The notes: generated by a model not told the origin, from the letters alone. A stretch of 64,000 nt of DNA from Bacteroidales bacterium (GCA_017513445.1 JAFXFS010000018.1:124001-188000); one strand, 5' to 3'; positions 34,656 to 44,045 are shown, numbered from the stretch's first letter. Program-made: numbers and translations.

Positions 34656-35690
34656 TTATATCTCTATTTCTACTTTCTCTTCTTCTCCCCAATCGTCAAC
34701 CGTTGCATTAAATCCACTCTCTCCGGAATCAGATGGTTTTACATCCGGAAGTGGTTCTTCTATCCATAGTTCCAGATTAAGTTCCAGAACATACTCACCC
34801 TTCTCATTATATACCTTTTGCAACTTTGAACCAACCTTGAATGGAAAATCCATAACAGTAGTATCATCCACCAATAGTAGTGATAGAACAAATTCATTAT
34901 CATCAGGTTGAGAGGTGTGAGTAATAGGGAGACCTAAACACTTAAATTTTGCTGTTATATAACCCTTAGTTGGATCGACTTTATCTCTTACCAAAGCCCA
35001 AGACTCCTGTAAGTGTGTCACCTTATCCTCGGTAGTCTCATCTATTGAGAATTTATACTCAGCTGCCATACCTGTAAGTGAGGCACGTGCTGATCTAAGG
35101 TTATAGACTGCATTAAGGTGAACCTTCACATTAACAGTATGGATTATATTGTGTGCGATATGTGATGCGATAACAAACTCCGTTTTTGCCTCACCCTTCT
35201 GAGTTATACTGGCAAAATTCTCTTCTCCTGTGATTCTCACCATTTCAGGTGTTACAACTGCTCCGGTCTTTGCATCTACTCCCACCCACTCTGGTTGCAT
35301 TGCAATTTTCTCCAATTCAGAGCGAGAACTATACCAACGAGACTTATACTCTTTTGCAGCAATAGTCGCAGTGTGATATGATTCCATTCCTGTGAATAGC
35401 ACAGAGGCATATTCACTTGCACTTTGATTATAAACCAAAGTGTTATAAGTACCTGCTTCCAAGTCGGCAAGAACATAATTGATATTGTTTGTAAGCAAAG
35501 TATAAGGTTTTCCGCCTGTATCAGGATAGACCATCACTGTCATTCCTGTAGGGACCTCCTTGTCAAACTTTGACCAATCAACATTTATTCTCGCCCTTGC
35601 AGTATGAGGGTGGTGGAAACACAAATCATAGTGATTACACGATGAGATGAGTAATATTGCAACTAATATGTATAGATATCTTCTCATCAT
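34656..35690 (-). CDS. DUF5119 lipoprotein of fimbrial locus
   Basis: A 344-residue predicted lipoprotein (MMRRYLYILVAILLISSC, Cys18). The mature N-terminus NHYDLCFHHPHTARARINVD followed by GMTVMVYPDTGGKP is the hallmark of DUF5119, a family that accompanies fimbrillin genes in Bacteroidales and resembles Mfa2/FimB anchor proteins in being beta-sandwich lipoproteins. A role as outer-membrane anchor or length regulator of the fimbria is inferred from context. Its start overlaps the stop of the DUF3575 gene (ATGA). The C-terminal region contains VDDWGEEEKVEIE, similar to the closing strand of fimbrillins. Confidence 0.82.
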   Translation of the reverse strand: MMRRYLYILVAILLISSCNHYDLCFHHPHTARARINVDWSKFDKEVPTGMTVMVYPDTGGKPYTLLTNNINYVLADLEAGTYNTLVYNQSASEYASVLFTGMESYHTATIAAKEYKSRWYSSRSELEKIAMQPEWVGVDAKTGAVVTPEMVRITGEENFASITQKGEAKTEFVIASHIAHNIIHTVNVKVHLNAVYNLRSARASLTGMAAEYKFSIDETTEDKVTHLQESWALVRDKVDPTKGYITAKFKCLGLPITHTSQPDDNEFVLSLLLVDDTTVMDFPFKVGSKLQKVYNEKGEYVLELNLELWIEEPLPDVKPSDSGESGFNATVDDWGEEEKVEIEI

Positions 35691-36961
35691 CTTCCCCCCT
35701 CATTTACATTACCACGACCAATTAGCCAGATAAGTGATATCTCAGCTTTGGTAGGTCCGAAGTAACGACGATTCTTAGTTGCCTGCCATACGAAGCAGTC
35801 ATCAATTAGCTTATATTCATAGTACTTGCCCCACATATATCCCACTCCAAGTGAGAAGTCAATGTTAAGGCGACTTGCTATAGGCAATGAATAACCATAT
35901 TCTAAACCTACAGCAAAGTTTGCTCTATCAAATATATTTCCTGTTGGTTTTCCTGCCATATAACCTCTTTCCGTAATTAGGAAATCGTGAGTAAAAGCAG
36001 AAGCATATAGTCCAGCGTGATGACCTGTTAACGGCTTTTCATTTGCCAATTTTCCAAACCATCTTCTTACAGCTAAATCTCCACCATAATTTCTCCAGTG
36101 CCAAGATCTATCTTTATTATTCCACCACGCATACTTCCAATTCAATGTCGCTGACCAATTCTTTCCTAAATAAAATTCAACTCCGACATTAGGTGTTAGT
36201 AAAAGGTCGTTAAGCATATTGGTTTTAAGAGCCATATAGAATGGAGGTGGAGGTAATTCCTTCTCAATTGGGATTGGAAGTGGCACATAAACCTTTGGAG
36301 TGTCAAGCATAACTGCCTGAACATCAGTATTATACACCACAGGGGCCAAACGAATAGGATTCCATATCTTCTCATATTCCAGTATCAATCGAGATGAACG
36401 CAATTCTGGAAAATGATGTTTAAACATATAACGATATGGCTTTCCCTTTCTCAAATTCCTCAATCTATAATAATGACTATCTTGAGAAATACTCTTATCC
36501 TTAGATTTAATAATAATATCTTCAAGAAGATCTATAACTTCATCACGGTATGGCACATTACTATCCTCTCTTACCAAATCTAACAAACCCTGATAGTCTC
36601 GGCCAAGATATATAAAGTTCTTTGTCGGAGCCTCTACCAAACCATATTTTGACAAATAGTTGAATAGTACATTTGCACGCTTCTCAGACAAAATCTGATT
36701 AATCGAAACACTTCCCTCAGGAGAAGCACCACCAATAATTGTAACTGATTTTAATGTATAAACAGAGTCGGCATAACTTGTTTGAAGACTATCTTCAATA
36801 CGATTCAATATTACCCTATTGTTACCAATAGACAAATCAATACCCGCCCGACCAGATCTGAAATATATCTGGACAGAATCCCTAACATCCTTTCCATAAA
36901 GATTGCCACAAAATAATAAACTCGAAAGGACAAAAATTATAAAAAATTTACTTTTAGACAT
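35687..36961 (-). CDS. DUF3575 outer-membrane protein with OmpA-like N-terminal region
   Basis: A 424-residue exported protein. The ATG at 36961 gives a clean signal peptide (MSKSKFFIIFVLSSLLFCGN). An upstream in-frame start at 37015 overlaps a promoter box and is rejected. Residues about 30-150 resemble an OmpA-type fold (VTIIGGASPEGSVSINQILS...RANVLFNYL). The C-terminal part (about 230-424) is the DUF3575 beta-barrel-like domain with FYMALKTNMLNDLLLTPNVG and SATLNWKYAWWNNKDRSWHW. Such proteins begin many Bacteroidales fimbrial operons and probably help secretion or anchoring. It is the first gene of the locus. Confidence 0.85.
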   Translation of the reverse strand: MSKSKFFIIFVLSSLLFCGNLYGKDVRDSVQIYFRSGRAGIDLSIGNNRVILNRIEDSLQTSYADSVYTLKSVTIIGGASPEGSVSINQILSEKRANVLFNYLSKYGLVEAPTKNFIYLGRDYQGLLDLVREDSNVPYRDEVIDLLEDIIIKSKDKSISQDSHYYRLRNLRKGKPYRYMFKHHFPELRSSRLILEYEKIWNPIRLAPVVYNTDVQAVMLDTPKVYVPLPIPIEKELPPPPFYMALKTNMLNDLLLTPNVGVEFYLGKNWSATLNWKYAWWNNKDRSWHWRNYGGDLAVRRWFGKLANEKPLTGHHAGLYASAFTHDFLITERGYMAGKPTGNIFDRANFAVGLEYGYSLPIASRLNIDFSLGVGYMWGKYYEYKLIDDCFVWQATKNRRYFGPTKAEISLIWLIGRGNVNEGGR

Positions 36962-37014
36962 ATTGATTGTCAAGATGATACACCGTTTATGACACCATAT
37001 AGCCATTTTACGCA

Positions 37015-37022
37015 CAAATTTA
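37015..37022 (-). promoter_or_regulatory. Promoter -7 box TAAATTTG for the fimbrial operon
   Basis: CAAATTTA on the plus strand reads TAAATTTG on the minus strand, 54 bases upstream of the DUF3575 ATG at 36961. No exact TTTG upstream. Its position supports the shorter start of the first fimbrial gene. Confidence 0.45.
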
Positions 37023-37087
37023 GATAATATATTTTAACATTATCACATTTTTTTCTGCATTTTTTTAATAAATATACTCTGTTTGAC

Positions 37088-37095
37088 TATATTTG
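37088..37095 (+). promoter_or_regulatory. Promoter -7 box TATATTTG for the Nudix gene
   Basis: TATATTTG matches TAnnTTTG and ends 23 bases before the ATG at 37119. The upstream element is only T-rich. Confidence 0.45.
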
Positions 37096-37118
37096 CGGCG
37101 CAAAAACAGGATAATTGT

Positions 37119-37730
37119 ATGTATCGTATCTATTTTGAGAAGAGATTTATCGCAATTTGCGACATTGATGACCCAGCGCTAAATGAGCCAAATATCTTAA
37201 TTGAGGCAAATCTCACTCAGGAGGAACTACAGAAATTGCCATACGAATTTGAACATTCAACTCTCTCCAGACTATTTATTCCAACAGAAGATAAAGAGAA
37301 AACCCTTGAAGCGATTGCGAAAGGATTCACAACTATTCACGCAGGTGGTGGGCTTGTTACTAATCCTGCCGGAGAGTTTCTGATGATCTACCGTAACCTG
37401 ATCTGGGACCTTCCAAAAGGGAAGTTAGAGGATGGCGAAAAGATTGATGAGTGCGCTCTTCGTGAAGTCGAGGAGGAGACTGGAATCGACAATCTGACAC
37501 TTGTCGAACCTATCTGCATCACAATGCACACATACCACCTCAACAACGAGGCAATTTTAAAAAAGACTCATTGGTACAAGATGTTATGTAACTCAGAGAT
37601 AGAGCCAACTCCCCAAATTGAGGAGAATATCACTAAAGTCGCCTGGATCAAAGAGAGAGAATTACCTCAATATCTTGAGAATACATTTCCATCAATAATT
37701 GAGGTGTTTGAGCAATCAGACCTTATATAA
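37119..37730 (+). CDS. Nudix hydrolase
   Basis: A 203-residue cytosolic enzyme with a complete Nudix box: GKLEDGEKIDECALREVEEE followed by TGI, including the metal-binding REVEEE glutamates. N-terminal residues 1-65 form a separate, unrecognised region seen in related Bacteroidota Nudix proteins. The ATG at 37119 (MYRIYFEKRFIAICDID) is preferred over a TTG at 37083, which overlaps the promoter box. The substrate (nucleoside diphosphate derivative) cannot be predicted. It stands alone, converging on the LolA-like gene. Confidence 0.88.
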   Translation: MYRIYFEKRFIAICDIDDPALNEPNILIEANLTQEELQKLPYEFEHSTLSRLFIPTEDKEKTLEAIAKGFTTIHAGGGLVTNPAGEFLMIYRNLIWDLPKGKLEDGEKIDECALREVEEETGIDNLTLVEPICITMHTYHLNNEAILKKTHWYKMLCNSEIEPTPQIEENITKVAWIKERELPQYLENTFPSIIEVFEQSDLI

Positions 37731-37746
37731 TTATTTGATAATCAGT

Positions 37747-38250
37747 CTATTGATAAACAACATAGATATCTTCATCAAGAGAATTCACATCTATTGAGAA
37801 GAAAGATGCATCTCTCTTCTCCACATCAGTCAGCTTCACAATATTTAATGTGTGCATCACACCACTCTCATCCTTACGTTGTAGAAGGATATTGCCATTT
37901 GAGAGTTTCTTATAATCAGCTCCCGCTATAAAATTGAAGATATTGTGACATGGAATCACAGATGTACTATCCAATTTCGATACAACCAACTCCATATCAT
38001 AAAGATACCATAGCGTCTGACCATTACTGATAAATTTAGAGCCATCGACCAACTCTATATGATATGACTCCCCTTGTATTGTAACAACTCCCGAAATCTC
38101 CATTTTAGGTGCATCAGGAGCCATATATGAGTAACTAAAGTCAAGTTGTCGTGCTTGGCCATCCTGCAACTCTTTCAAAAAACTCTCAGTAGAATTTGAT
38201 GAAAATGGGAGAAAGAAAAGTGGTAATATAATATTTAATAAAATCCTCAT
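37747..38250 (-). CDS. LolA-like outer-membrane lipoprotein carrier protein
   Basis: A 167-residue protein with an N-terminal signal peptide (MRILLNIILPLFFLPFSSNS) and a beta-rich body that includes ISGVVTIQGESYHIELVDGS and ISNGQTLWYLYDMELVV, the pattern of LolA family chaperones that carry lipoproteins across the periplasm. Placement directly after ftsK (25 bases) is a common Bacteroidota arrangement and supports the call. The protein is shorter and more divergent than proteobacterial LolA, so confidence is moderate. Confidence 0.75.
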   Translation of the reverse strand: MRILLNIILPLFFLPFSSNSTESFLKELQDGQARQLDFSYSYMAPDAPKMEISGVVTIQGESYHIELVDGSKFISNGQTLWYLYDMELVVSKLDSTSVIPCHNIFNFIAGADYKKLSNGNILLQRKDESGVMHTLNIVKLTDVEKRDASFFSIDVNSLDEDIYVVYQ

Positions 38251-38275
38251 AAAATATTATGAAGCAAAATTCGTG

Positions 38276-40705
38276 CTAATTGAGTCCGGATAAAATCTGT
38301 TCCAACTGATCTAAATCCGAAACAAGAACTTCACGTTTACCATTTCTAAGTGGACCGATAATACCTGCCGCCTCAAGTTCATCCGAGATTCTACCTGCTC
38401 TGGCATAACCCAACTTCATCTTTCTTTGAATCATAGATGTAGAACCCTGCTGGTTGGCTACAATCATCCTTGCCACCTCATCAAAGAGCGGATCTCTGTC
38501 ACTGAGACTGACCGCACCTCCCGGGCCTTCATTAGGATCCTCATATTCAGGCAGATAGTAAGGTGTAGTATATCCTCGTTGTGATGCAATTGCGTCGATA
38601 ATATTATCAATCTCTTCTGTATCAATAAATGCACATTGTGCACGTGTAAGCTCTATACCCATTCCTTTTACTAAAAGGTCTCCCTTTCCTATCAATCTAT
38701 TTGCACCAACTTCATCAAGGATAGTTTTTGAGTCGATTGTTGACATAACCTTGAATGCTATACGAGAAACGAAATTGGCCTTGATTGTACCTGTAATAAC
38801 ATCCGTTGTAGGGCGTTGCGTTGCAATTATCAAGTGAATACCAATAGCTCTTGCCTTAGCTGCCAAACGAGAAATTGGTTCCTCAATATCTCTTCCTGCT
38901 GTTGAAATCAAATCTGCAAACTCATCAATCACCACAACAATATATGGAAGGAATTTATGTCCCTTGGTTGGGTTAAGTTTACGTTTCAAGAACTTCTCAT
39001 TATAGTCCTGAATCTTTCTTGTATTTGCATCAGAAAGGAGTTTATATCGTTCATCCATCTCAACGCAAAGAGATTTCAAAGTATAGATAACCTTCTGTGT
39101 ATCAGTGATTATTGCCTGTTCTTCTCCCGGTACTGTTGCCAGGAAGTGATTCTTTAATTTAGAGTATGAAACCAACTCAACCATCTTCGGATCGACCATA
39201 ACAAATTTCAACTCCGAAGGATGTTTTGTTAATAGAAGTGACGCAATTATAGCATTCAAACCAACAGACTTACCAGTACCTGTCGCACCTGCAATCAGAA
39301 GGTGTGGCATATTCTGAATATCTATAAATAGTGGCTCTTTACTAACTGTAAGTCCCAGAGCTACAGGAAGTTCCATTTTCGCATTCTTGAAGGCCTGAGA
39401 ACTCAAAACCTTACGCAAAGCGACAACACTTGTTGTTGTATTTGGCACTTCAATACCGATAGAATCCAACAACGGCACAACTCTGACACCCTTGGAGTTC
39501 ATCACCATTGCGATATCATCCTCTAACCTTTTAACCTGAGCAATTCTCACACCCTCTGCAAGTTTAACCTTATACAGAGTAACTGTAGGACCTACACTTG
39601 CTGTGATTGAATCAACAGAGACTTTATAGGTTTGTAATGCCCTTACAATCTTTTTCTTTTTCTCTTCAAGTTCGTCCTGAGGCACATCAAACCACTTGTC
39701 ATTATAGTCATTGAGGATTGAAAGCGATGGAGAAACATATTTAGAAAGATCAAGTCTTGGATCGAATAACTTCTTACGCTCCTCTACAGGAATATCTCTT
39801 AACCATTCCGGACCCTCTTCCACACCTAAAGGAATATCATCGCCAGTGCCTGAAGCCACAGGACTCTTCTTGTTATCATCTTCTGTAGTGTTATCTGTAC
39901 TATCTTTTTCGACATCTTCACCAACCGGACTCTCATCATCTCTCTTTTTCTTCTTACCTCTTTGTTTTTCCTCTTTACCTTTTCTCTTCTCCTCTTTTGC
40001 AGCAAGCTTAGCAGCTTTTTTCTCCTCTTTTGCTGCAAGTTTGGCAGCTACAACTTCAGGATCCACCCTGAATGTCTTTTCAATGAAGGCGTCAAAACGA
40101 TGTGCGATATTTTTATTAATCAGAAATAGCCATAGTGCAAAGAAGAGAATCAATACAGCACCTGTACCAAATGGCCCCATAATGCTCTTCATCCAATTAT
40201 TCACACTCTCTCCGTAAGAACCACCTATTGTAAAATTATTGGTTAATGAAGTGAAGCTAAAAATATAAGTGGCTAATAATGAGACGATTATAGAACCAAA
40301 TATAACTACAAAAAGCCATCGTACAAGATTGATACGCTTAACCTTTAAGAGATATATTGAAAGACCAAAGAATAGGAATGGAATAGCAAATGATCCTACT
40401 CCAAACAACTCAACATAGAGCAGATTTGCCCACTCAAAACCCCACTTTCCACACCAATTTCTTGGGGCATCACCACCTTTGAACAACGACTCAGCAGAGT
40501 GAAGAATACTCTGATCCTGAGGCCAATATATAATGTAAGAAACCAATGCAAAGAGTGTAAATAGTGCTAACACAAGAAAGAGAAGTCCAAAAGCGATTGC
40601 CACCACTCTTGAACTCTTTATCTTTACCTCCTCCGGCATCTGCCTTGGAGTTAACTTTGTCTTATTTTCTTCCGTTTTCTTTCCCATTGCTAATTTTTCT
40701 TCCAT
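38276..40705 (-). CDS. ftsK: DNA translocase FtsK
   Basis: An 809-residue protein with four N-terminal membrane helices (about residues 30-200), a charged lysine/glutamate linker (about 215-290, with repeated KLAAKEEK units), and the motor domain. Walker A is LLIAGATGTGKS, Walker B is YIVVVIDEFADL, and IATQRPTTDVITGTIKANF is the family segment. The C-terminal gamma domain (LFDEVARMIVANQQGSTSMI...RKMKLGYARAGRI) recognises KOPS-like sequences. FtsK coordinates chromosome segregation and division. A second ATG at 40687 would avoid the 16-base overlap with the DUF4290 stop; either start is possible. Confidence 0.94.
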   Translation of the reverse strand: MEEKLAMGKKTEENKTKLTPRQMPEEVKIKSSRVVAIAFGLLFLVLALFTLFALVSYIIYWPQDQSILHSAESLFKGGDAPRNWCGKWGFEWANLLYVELFGVGSFAIPFLFFGLSIYLLKVKRINLVRWLFVVIFGSIIVSLLATYIFSFTSLTNNFTIGGSYGESVNNWMKSIMGPFGTGAVLILFFALWLFLINKNIAHRFDAFIEKTFRVDPEVVAAKLAAKEEKKAAKLAAKEEKRKGKEEKQRGKKKKRDDESPVGEDVEKDSTDNTTEDDNKKSPVASGTGDDIPLGVEEGPEWLRDIPVEERKKLFDPRLDLSKYVSPSLSILNDYNDKWFDVPQDELEEKKKKIVRALQTYKVSVDSITASVGPTVTLYKVKLAEGVRIAQVKRLEDDIAMVMNSKGVRVVPLLDSIGIEVPNTTTSVVALRKVLSSQAFKNAKMELPVALGLTVSKEPLFIDIQNMPHLLIAGATGTGKSVGLNAIIASLLLTKHPSELKFVMVDPKMVELVSYSKLKNHFLATVPGEEQAIITDTQKVIYTLKSLCVEMDERYKLLSDANTRKIQDYNEKFLKRKLNPTKGHKFLPYIVVVIDEFADLISTAGRDIEEPISRLAAKARAIGIHLIIATQRPTTDVITGTIKANFVSRIAFKVMSTIDSKTILDEVGANRLIGKGDLLVKGMGIELTRAQCAFIDTEEIDNIIDAIASQRGYTTPYYLPEYEDPNEGPGGAVSLSDRDPLFDEVARMIVANQQGSTSMIQRKMKLGYARAGRISDELEAAGIIGPLRNGKREVLVSDLDQLEQILSGLN

Positions 40706-41337
40706 TTTTTACCCTTATTCTTCTGCTTTTGCTTATTATTGCTCGATACATCAAGATTTGTCAAACCCGGTCTCTTGAATTGAGAAGAATTGCCAGAAAT
40801 TGAACCCAAATTAACTCCCTCAGGTACTTTTAATCTGCCATCAGAGAGTCTCTCCATATCTTGGAAAATGGTCTCTTGTGAGACATTATCTTTGTTCCAA
40901 ATAAGATATTGCTGACGCATATAGATACCAAGATTCCTGATAATCTCAATCTTCTGCTCACTATCTTCCATATCCGCTACAACATTTATAATGTTCTCAA
41001 TATTACGACCATAACAGGTAGCTTTAATTGGCTTGGTATTGAGTTTAAGTTTATTTGGTTTAGCAAGAAACTTATCTTTTTGAGGAGGTTCAAATGGTGA
41101 ATCTATATCAAGTTCGAAACCAGACATCAAATAGACGTGGTCCCATATTTTATGTTTAAAATCACTTATATCCTTCACGTGAGGATTTAGGACACCCATT
41201 GCAGAGACTACCGCTTGGATCTGTTCATTTCGTTTGTCTCTATCCTCGATACTCTTCACATAATCTATCATATTGTGGATATACCTTCCATATTCGGGCA
41301 TAACCAACTTCTTTCTCTGGGTATTGTAATCTTCCAT
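40690..41337 (-). CDS. DUF4290 domain protein
   Basis: A 215-residue protein. The family segment is at the N-terminus (MEDYNTQRKKLVMPEYGRYI, then HNMIDYVKSIEDRDKRNEQI), with a lysine-rich C-terminal tail (NNKQKQKNKGKKWKKN). The start at 41337 was chosen because it matches the family N-terminus and follows a TATCTTTG box, while a longer frame to 41424 overlaps the divergent rfbD start. Family function is unknown; members often sit upstream of other genes in Bacteroidota chromosomes, here upstream of ftsK with a short overlap. Confidence 0.85.
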   Translation of the reverse strand: MEDYNTQRKKLVMPEYGRYIHNMIDYVKSIEDRDKRNEQIQAVVSAMGVLNPHVKDISDFKHKIWDHVYLMSGFELDIDSPFEPPQKDKFLAKPNKLKLNTKPIKATCYGRNIENIINVVADMEDSEQKIEIIRNLGIYMRQQYLIWNKDNVSQETIFQDMERLSDGRLKVPEGVNLGSISGNSSQFKRPGLTNLDVSSNNKQKQKNKGKKWKKN

Positions 41338-41353
41338 TTTTAATAATTTGCTA

Positions 41354-41361
41354 CAAAGATA
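41354..41361 (-). promoter_or_regulatory. Promoter -7 box TATCTTTG for DUF4290-ftsK-lolA
   Basis: CAAAGATA on the plus strand reads TATCTTTG on the minus strand and ends 17 bases before the DUF4290 ATG. Upstream TTTG not exact. Confidence 0.45.
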
Positions 41362-41397
41362 CAATAAAGAAATTAAAAGTTGTTTATTAAAAAACAT

Positions 41398-41405
41398 TAT
41401 ATTTG
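41398..41405 (+). promoter_or_regulatory. Promoter -7 box TATATTTG for rfbD-rfbC
   Basis: TATATTTG ends 18 bases before the rfbD ATG at 41424. A TTG triplet occurs 16 bases upstream of it but not in the standard position. Confidence 0.45.
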
Positions 41406-41423
41406 TGTGATAATATTTTAGCA

Positions 41424-42317
41424 ATGTGTAAAATTCTGGTTACTGGGGGTTTAGGACAATTAGGGCGCGAGATTCACTCTATTGTGAAAGATTCTGACAG
41501 CTATGTTTTTACAGATATTACTGATAATGAATTTGTTACAGAATTAGACATCTGTAATAAAGATGATATAGAGATTTTCTGTAATAAATTTGACATATCT
41601 GCCATTGTCAATTGTGCTGCCTACACCAATGTTGAGGGAGCAGAGGACCCTGAGGGTTGGGAATTATGCAAAAGAATCAACATCGATGGTGTGAAAAACC
41701 TTGCTCAAATAGCATTTCAAAGGAATATACCACTGATTACAATATCTACCGACTATGTTTTTGATGGTAGAAATATAGATGATGAATACACTGAATCATC
41801 ACCTGCAAATCCACTATCCAAGTATGGTCTGAGCAAACTTAAATCAGAGGAGGCAGTCATCAATAGTCGTTGTAAAGGACTGATTATCAGGACTTCCTGG
41901 CTTTATTCTCCTTATGGGAAGAATTTTGTCAAGAGTATGATTGCTCTCTCTAAAAAGCAGGATGAAATTAAGGTAGTTGGAGATCAAGTTGGCAATCCAA
42001 CATACGCAGGCGACTTGGCAAAATGTATTATTGAGATTGTAAAGTATTCCGGCAACTATCAGGGTGAGATTTTTCACTACTCAAACAGAGGGAGTGCATC
42101 TTGGGCAGATTTGGCATCTAAGACAATGGAATTTACAGAATCTGATTGCAAAATTGTTCCAATCACAACTCAAGAGTATCCTACAAAGGCCGAGAGACCA
42201 AAATTCTCACCTATGTCAAAGTGCAAATTAAATACTCACTTCCCTCAGATTGATATTCCTGAATGGGAAGAGAGTCTTAAACGAATGCTTATTAACAACC
42301 CCACTCTATACAGATAG
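41424..42317 (+). CDS. rfbD: dTDP-4-dehydrorhamnose reductase
   Basis: A 297-residue extended short-chain dehydrogenase. The NAD(P)-binding motif is TGGLGQLGREI; the catalytic YxxxK is YGLSKLK, preceded by the ISTDYVFDG serine/threonine motif; RTSWLYSPYGKNFV is typical of RfbD. It reduces dTDP-4-dehydro-L-rhamnose to dTDP-L-rhamnose for cell-surface glycan. The ATG at 41424 is chosen over a TTG at 41403. The epimerase gene follows 3 bases later. rfbA and rfbB are not in the window. Confidence 0.93.
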   Translation: MCKILVTGGLGQLGREIHSIVKDSDSYVFTDITDNEFVTELDICNKDDIEIFCNKFDISAIVNCAAYTNVEGAEDPEGWELCKRINIDGVKNLAQIAFQRNIPLITISTDYVFDGRNIDDEYTESSPANPLSKYGLSKLKSEEAVINSRCKGLIIRTSWLYSPYGKNFVKSMIALSKKQDEIKVVGDQVGNPTYAGDLAKCIIEIVKYSGNYQGEIFHYSNRGSASWADLASKTMEFTESDCKIVPITTQEYPTKAERPKFSPMSKCKLNTHFPQIDIPEWEESLKRMLINNPTLYR

Positions 42318-42320
42318 ATT

Positions 42321-42875
42321 ATGAATTATTTAAAAACAGAGATTGAAGGCCTTTATATTATTGAGCCACAAGTATTTAAGGATAATAGAGGATATTTTTT
42401 CGAATCTTTTTCATTAAAGGATTTTGAAAAAAATATCGGCAAAATATCCTTTGTTCAAGATAATGAATCTCTATCGGTTAAGAGAGGCGTACTCAGAGGA
42501 TTACATTTCCAAAGAGGCGAATATGCTCAAGCAAAGCTTGTAAGAGTTGTAAAGGGCAGAGTTCTCGATGTTGCTGTTGACATAAGAAAAGAGTCCCCTA
42601 CCTTTGGTAAGTGTGTTGTTGTTGAATTAAGCGAGGAGAATAAGAGACTCTTCTTCCTGCCAAGAGGAATGGCACACGCCTATTTGACTTTAGAGGATGA
42701 TTCTATTTTCCAATACAAATGTGACAACTATTATGCACCTGCATCTGAGGGTTGTATAATTTGGAATGATCCTGATATTGCCATCAATTGGCCTATCGAT
42801 CATTCTGAAATTATTCTCTCAGAAAGGGATAAATCAGGTATAACACTTCAACAATATCTAAAAGAGTCCAAATAA
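42321..42875 (+). CDS. rfbC: dTDP-4-dehydrorhamnose 3,5-epimerase
   Basis: A 184-residue cupin-fold enzyme. The signature is GVLRGLHFQRGEYAQAKLVR with the catalytic histidine, followed by RVLDVAVDIRKESPTFGK and LFFLPRGMAHAY. It precedes the reductase in the pathway converting dTDP-4-dehydro-6-deoxyglucose to dTDP-L-rhamnose and follows rfbD by 3 bases, hence a two-gene unit. Full length. Confidence 0.95.
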   Translation: MNYLKTEIEGLYIIEPQVFKDNRGYFFESFSLKDFEKNIGKISFVQDNESLSVKRGVLRGLHFQRGEYAQAKLVRVVKGRVLDVAVDIRKESPTFGKCVVVELSEENKRLFFLPRGMAHAYLTLEDDSIFQYKCDNYYAPASEGCIIWNDPDIAINWPIDHSEIILSERDKSGITLQQYLKESK

Positions 42876-42897
42876 ATTCCAACTAATATTAAATACT

Positions 42898-43947
42898 ATG
42901 AAACAAGAACTTTTCAAATTTCTCGCAATTGCTGCAACTGTTTTGTTATCAGCTTGTTCCACAAATTCCAATGTAGATTTGGATAAACTTCACCCGGCAG
43001 ATAAAGTAGTTATTGCCTATGTTACATCTTGGTCTAAAACAATGCCGGATCCTACCTATCTTACACATATCAACTATGCATTTGGTCACGTAAATGACAC
43101 TTATAATGGTGTAAGAATTGACAATGAAGAGAGATTTAGAGATATCGTCAAACTTCGCAAGAAATATAAACACGTGAAAGTTATTCTATCTATCGGTGGA
43201 TGGGGTAGTGGAAATTTCAGCGAAATGGCTGCAGACTCGACCAATCGCGCACTTTTTGCACAAGATTGTAAAAGAGTTGTAGATGAGTTCAAGTTAGATG
43301 GTATAGATATCGACTGGGAATATCCTACATCAAGTATGGCAAAAATCTCATCTTCTGAAAATGACACAGAGAATTACACTCTTTTGATGAGAGATATAAG
43401 AGCTGCTATCGGAGAGGATAAAATCCTATCTCACGCAACAGCAAGTACAGCAAAATATATCGACCACGCAGCTGTAGATCAATATATTGACTACACAAAT
43501 GTAATGTCGTATGACCTTGGTTGGGCACCTTTCCACAACTCCCCTCTTTATCAATCTGAAATTGTTGATGAGGTTTGTGTTGATGATGCTATAAATGCTC
43601 ACTTGGCAGCAGGTGTTCCAAAAGAGAAATTGGTTATGGGATTGGCATTCTATGGTAGAGGAATCAAGGGTTTCCCACGTGGCAGAGATTTGACAAAAGT
43701 TCACGAACTTGAGGGTTACACCTATGTTTGGGACACACTTGCTCAAGTACCATATCTTCTTACTTCAGAGGGAGAATTTGCTTTCGGATATGAAAACCTT
43801 GAGTCTTTGACAATCAAATGTAACTACATCCTTGATAGAGAACTTATGGGTGCAATGTTCTGGTCTTACGACGGAGATAACGAAAATGGAGATCTTCGCA
43901 GGACTGTTTTCACAACATTAAATCCTATAATTGAAGAGGAAGAGTAA
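42898..43947 (+). CDS. Glycoside hydrolase family 18 lipoprotein
   Basis: A 349-residue predicted lipoprotein (MKQELFKFLAIAATVLLSAC, Cys20). It has the GH18 catalytic DxxDxDxE motif as LDGIDIDWEYP, plus VKVILSIGGWGSGNFSEMA and GAMFWSYDGDNENGDL. GH18 enzymes cleave chitin or the chitobiose core of N-glycans using substrate-assisted catalysis; the length and the YTNVMSYDLGWAPFHNSP segment resemble bacterial chitinases. An envelope location suggests scavenging of GlcNAc polymers or peptidoglycan-like chains. It lies 22 bases after rfbC and may be read through from it. A hairpin follows the stop. Confidence 0.9.
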   Translation: MKQELFKFLAIAATVLLSACSTNSNVDLDKLHPADKVVIAYVTSWSKTMPDPTYLTHINYAFGHVNDTYNGVRIDNEERFRDIVKLRKKYKHVKVILSIGGWGSGNFSEMAADSTNRALFAQDCKRVVDEFKLDGIDIDWEYPTSSMAKISSSENDTENYTLLMRDIRAAIGEDKILSHATASTAKYIDHAAVDQYIDYTNVMSYDLGWAPFHNSPLYQSEIVDEVCVDDAINAHLAAGVPKEKLVMGLAFYGRGIKGFPRGRDLTKVHELEGYTYVWDTLAQVPYLLTSEGEFAFGYENLESLTIKCNYILDRELMGAMFWSYDGDNENGDLRRTVFTTLNPIIEEEE

Positions 43948-43964
43948 AAATTTGCATCTTTTTT

Positions 43965-43989
43965 GTAACAAATAGATTTAATGATCGTC
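43965..43989 (+). promoter_or_regulatory. Candidate ECF-sigma promoter upstream of the DUF4252/ECF cassette
   Basis: GTAAC at 43965-43969 and CGTC at 43986-43989 are separated by 16 bases, the -35 AAC / -10 CGTC pattern and spacing used by many ECF sigma factors. The first cassette gene starts about 57 bases later. The CGTC overlaps the left arm of the upstream hairpin. Prediction only. Confidence 0.4.
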
Positions 43990-44020
43990 TTCATATCAGA
44001 TGACGGTCATTAATTTTATT
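43980..44020 (+). terminator. Hairpin after the GH18 gene
   Basis: AATGATCGTC (43980-43989) pairs with GACGGTCATT (44002-44011) with one T-G wobble, followed by AATTTTATT. It is a reasonable though not T-rich terminator, 33 bases after the GH18 stop. Confidence 0.6.
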
Positions 44021-44045
44021 AACATTAATACTAAATAAAGAGATT

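Noticed and set aside
39711-40217. Open frame of 168 codons on the plus strand opposite ftsK
   Set aside because: It is the antisense of the FtsK linker, whose repetitive lysine/glutamate codons produce a long serine/phenylalanine-rich shadow.
43980-44020. A riboswitch upstream of the DUF4252 cassette
   Set aside because: Only one simple hairpin is visible, and it is explained as the GH18 terminator. No known riboswitch core was recognised.
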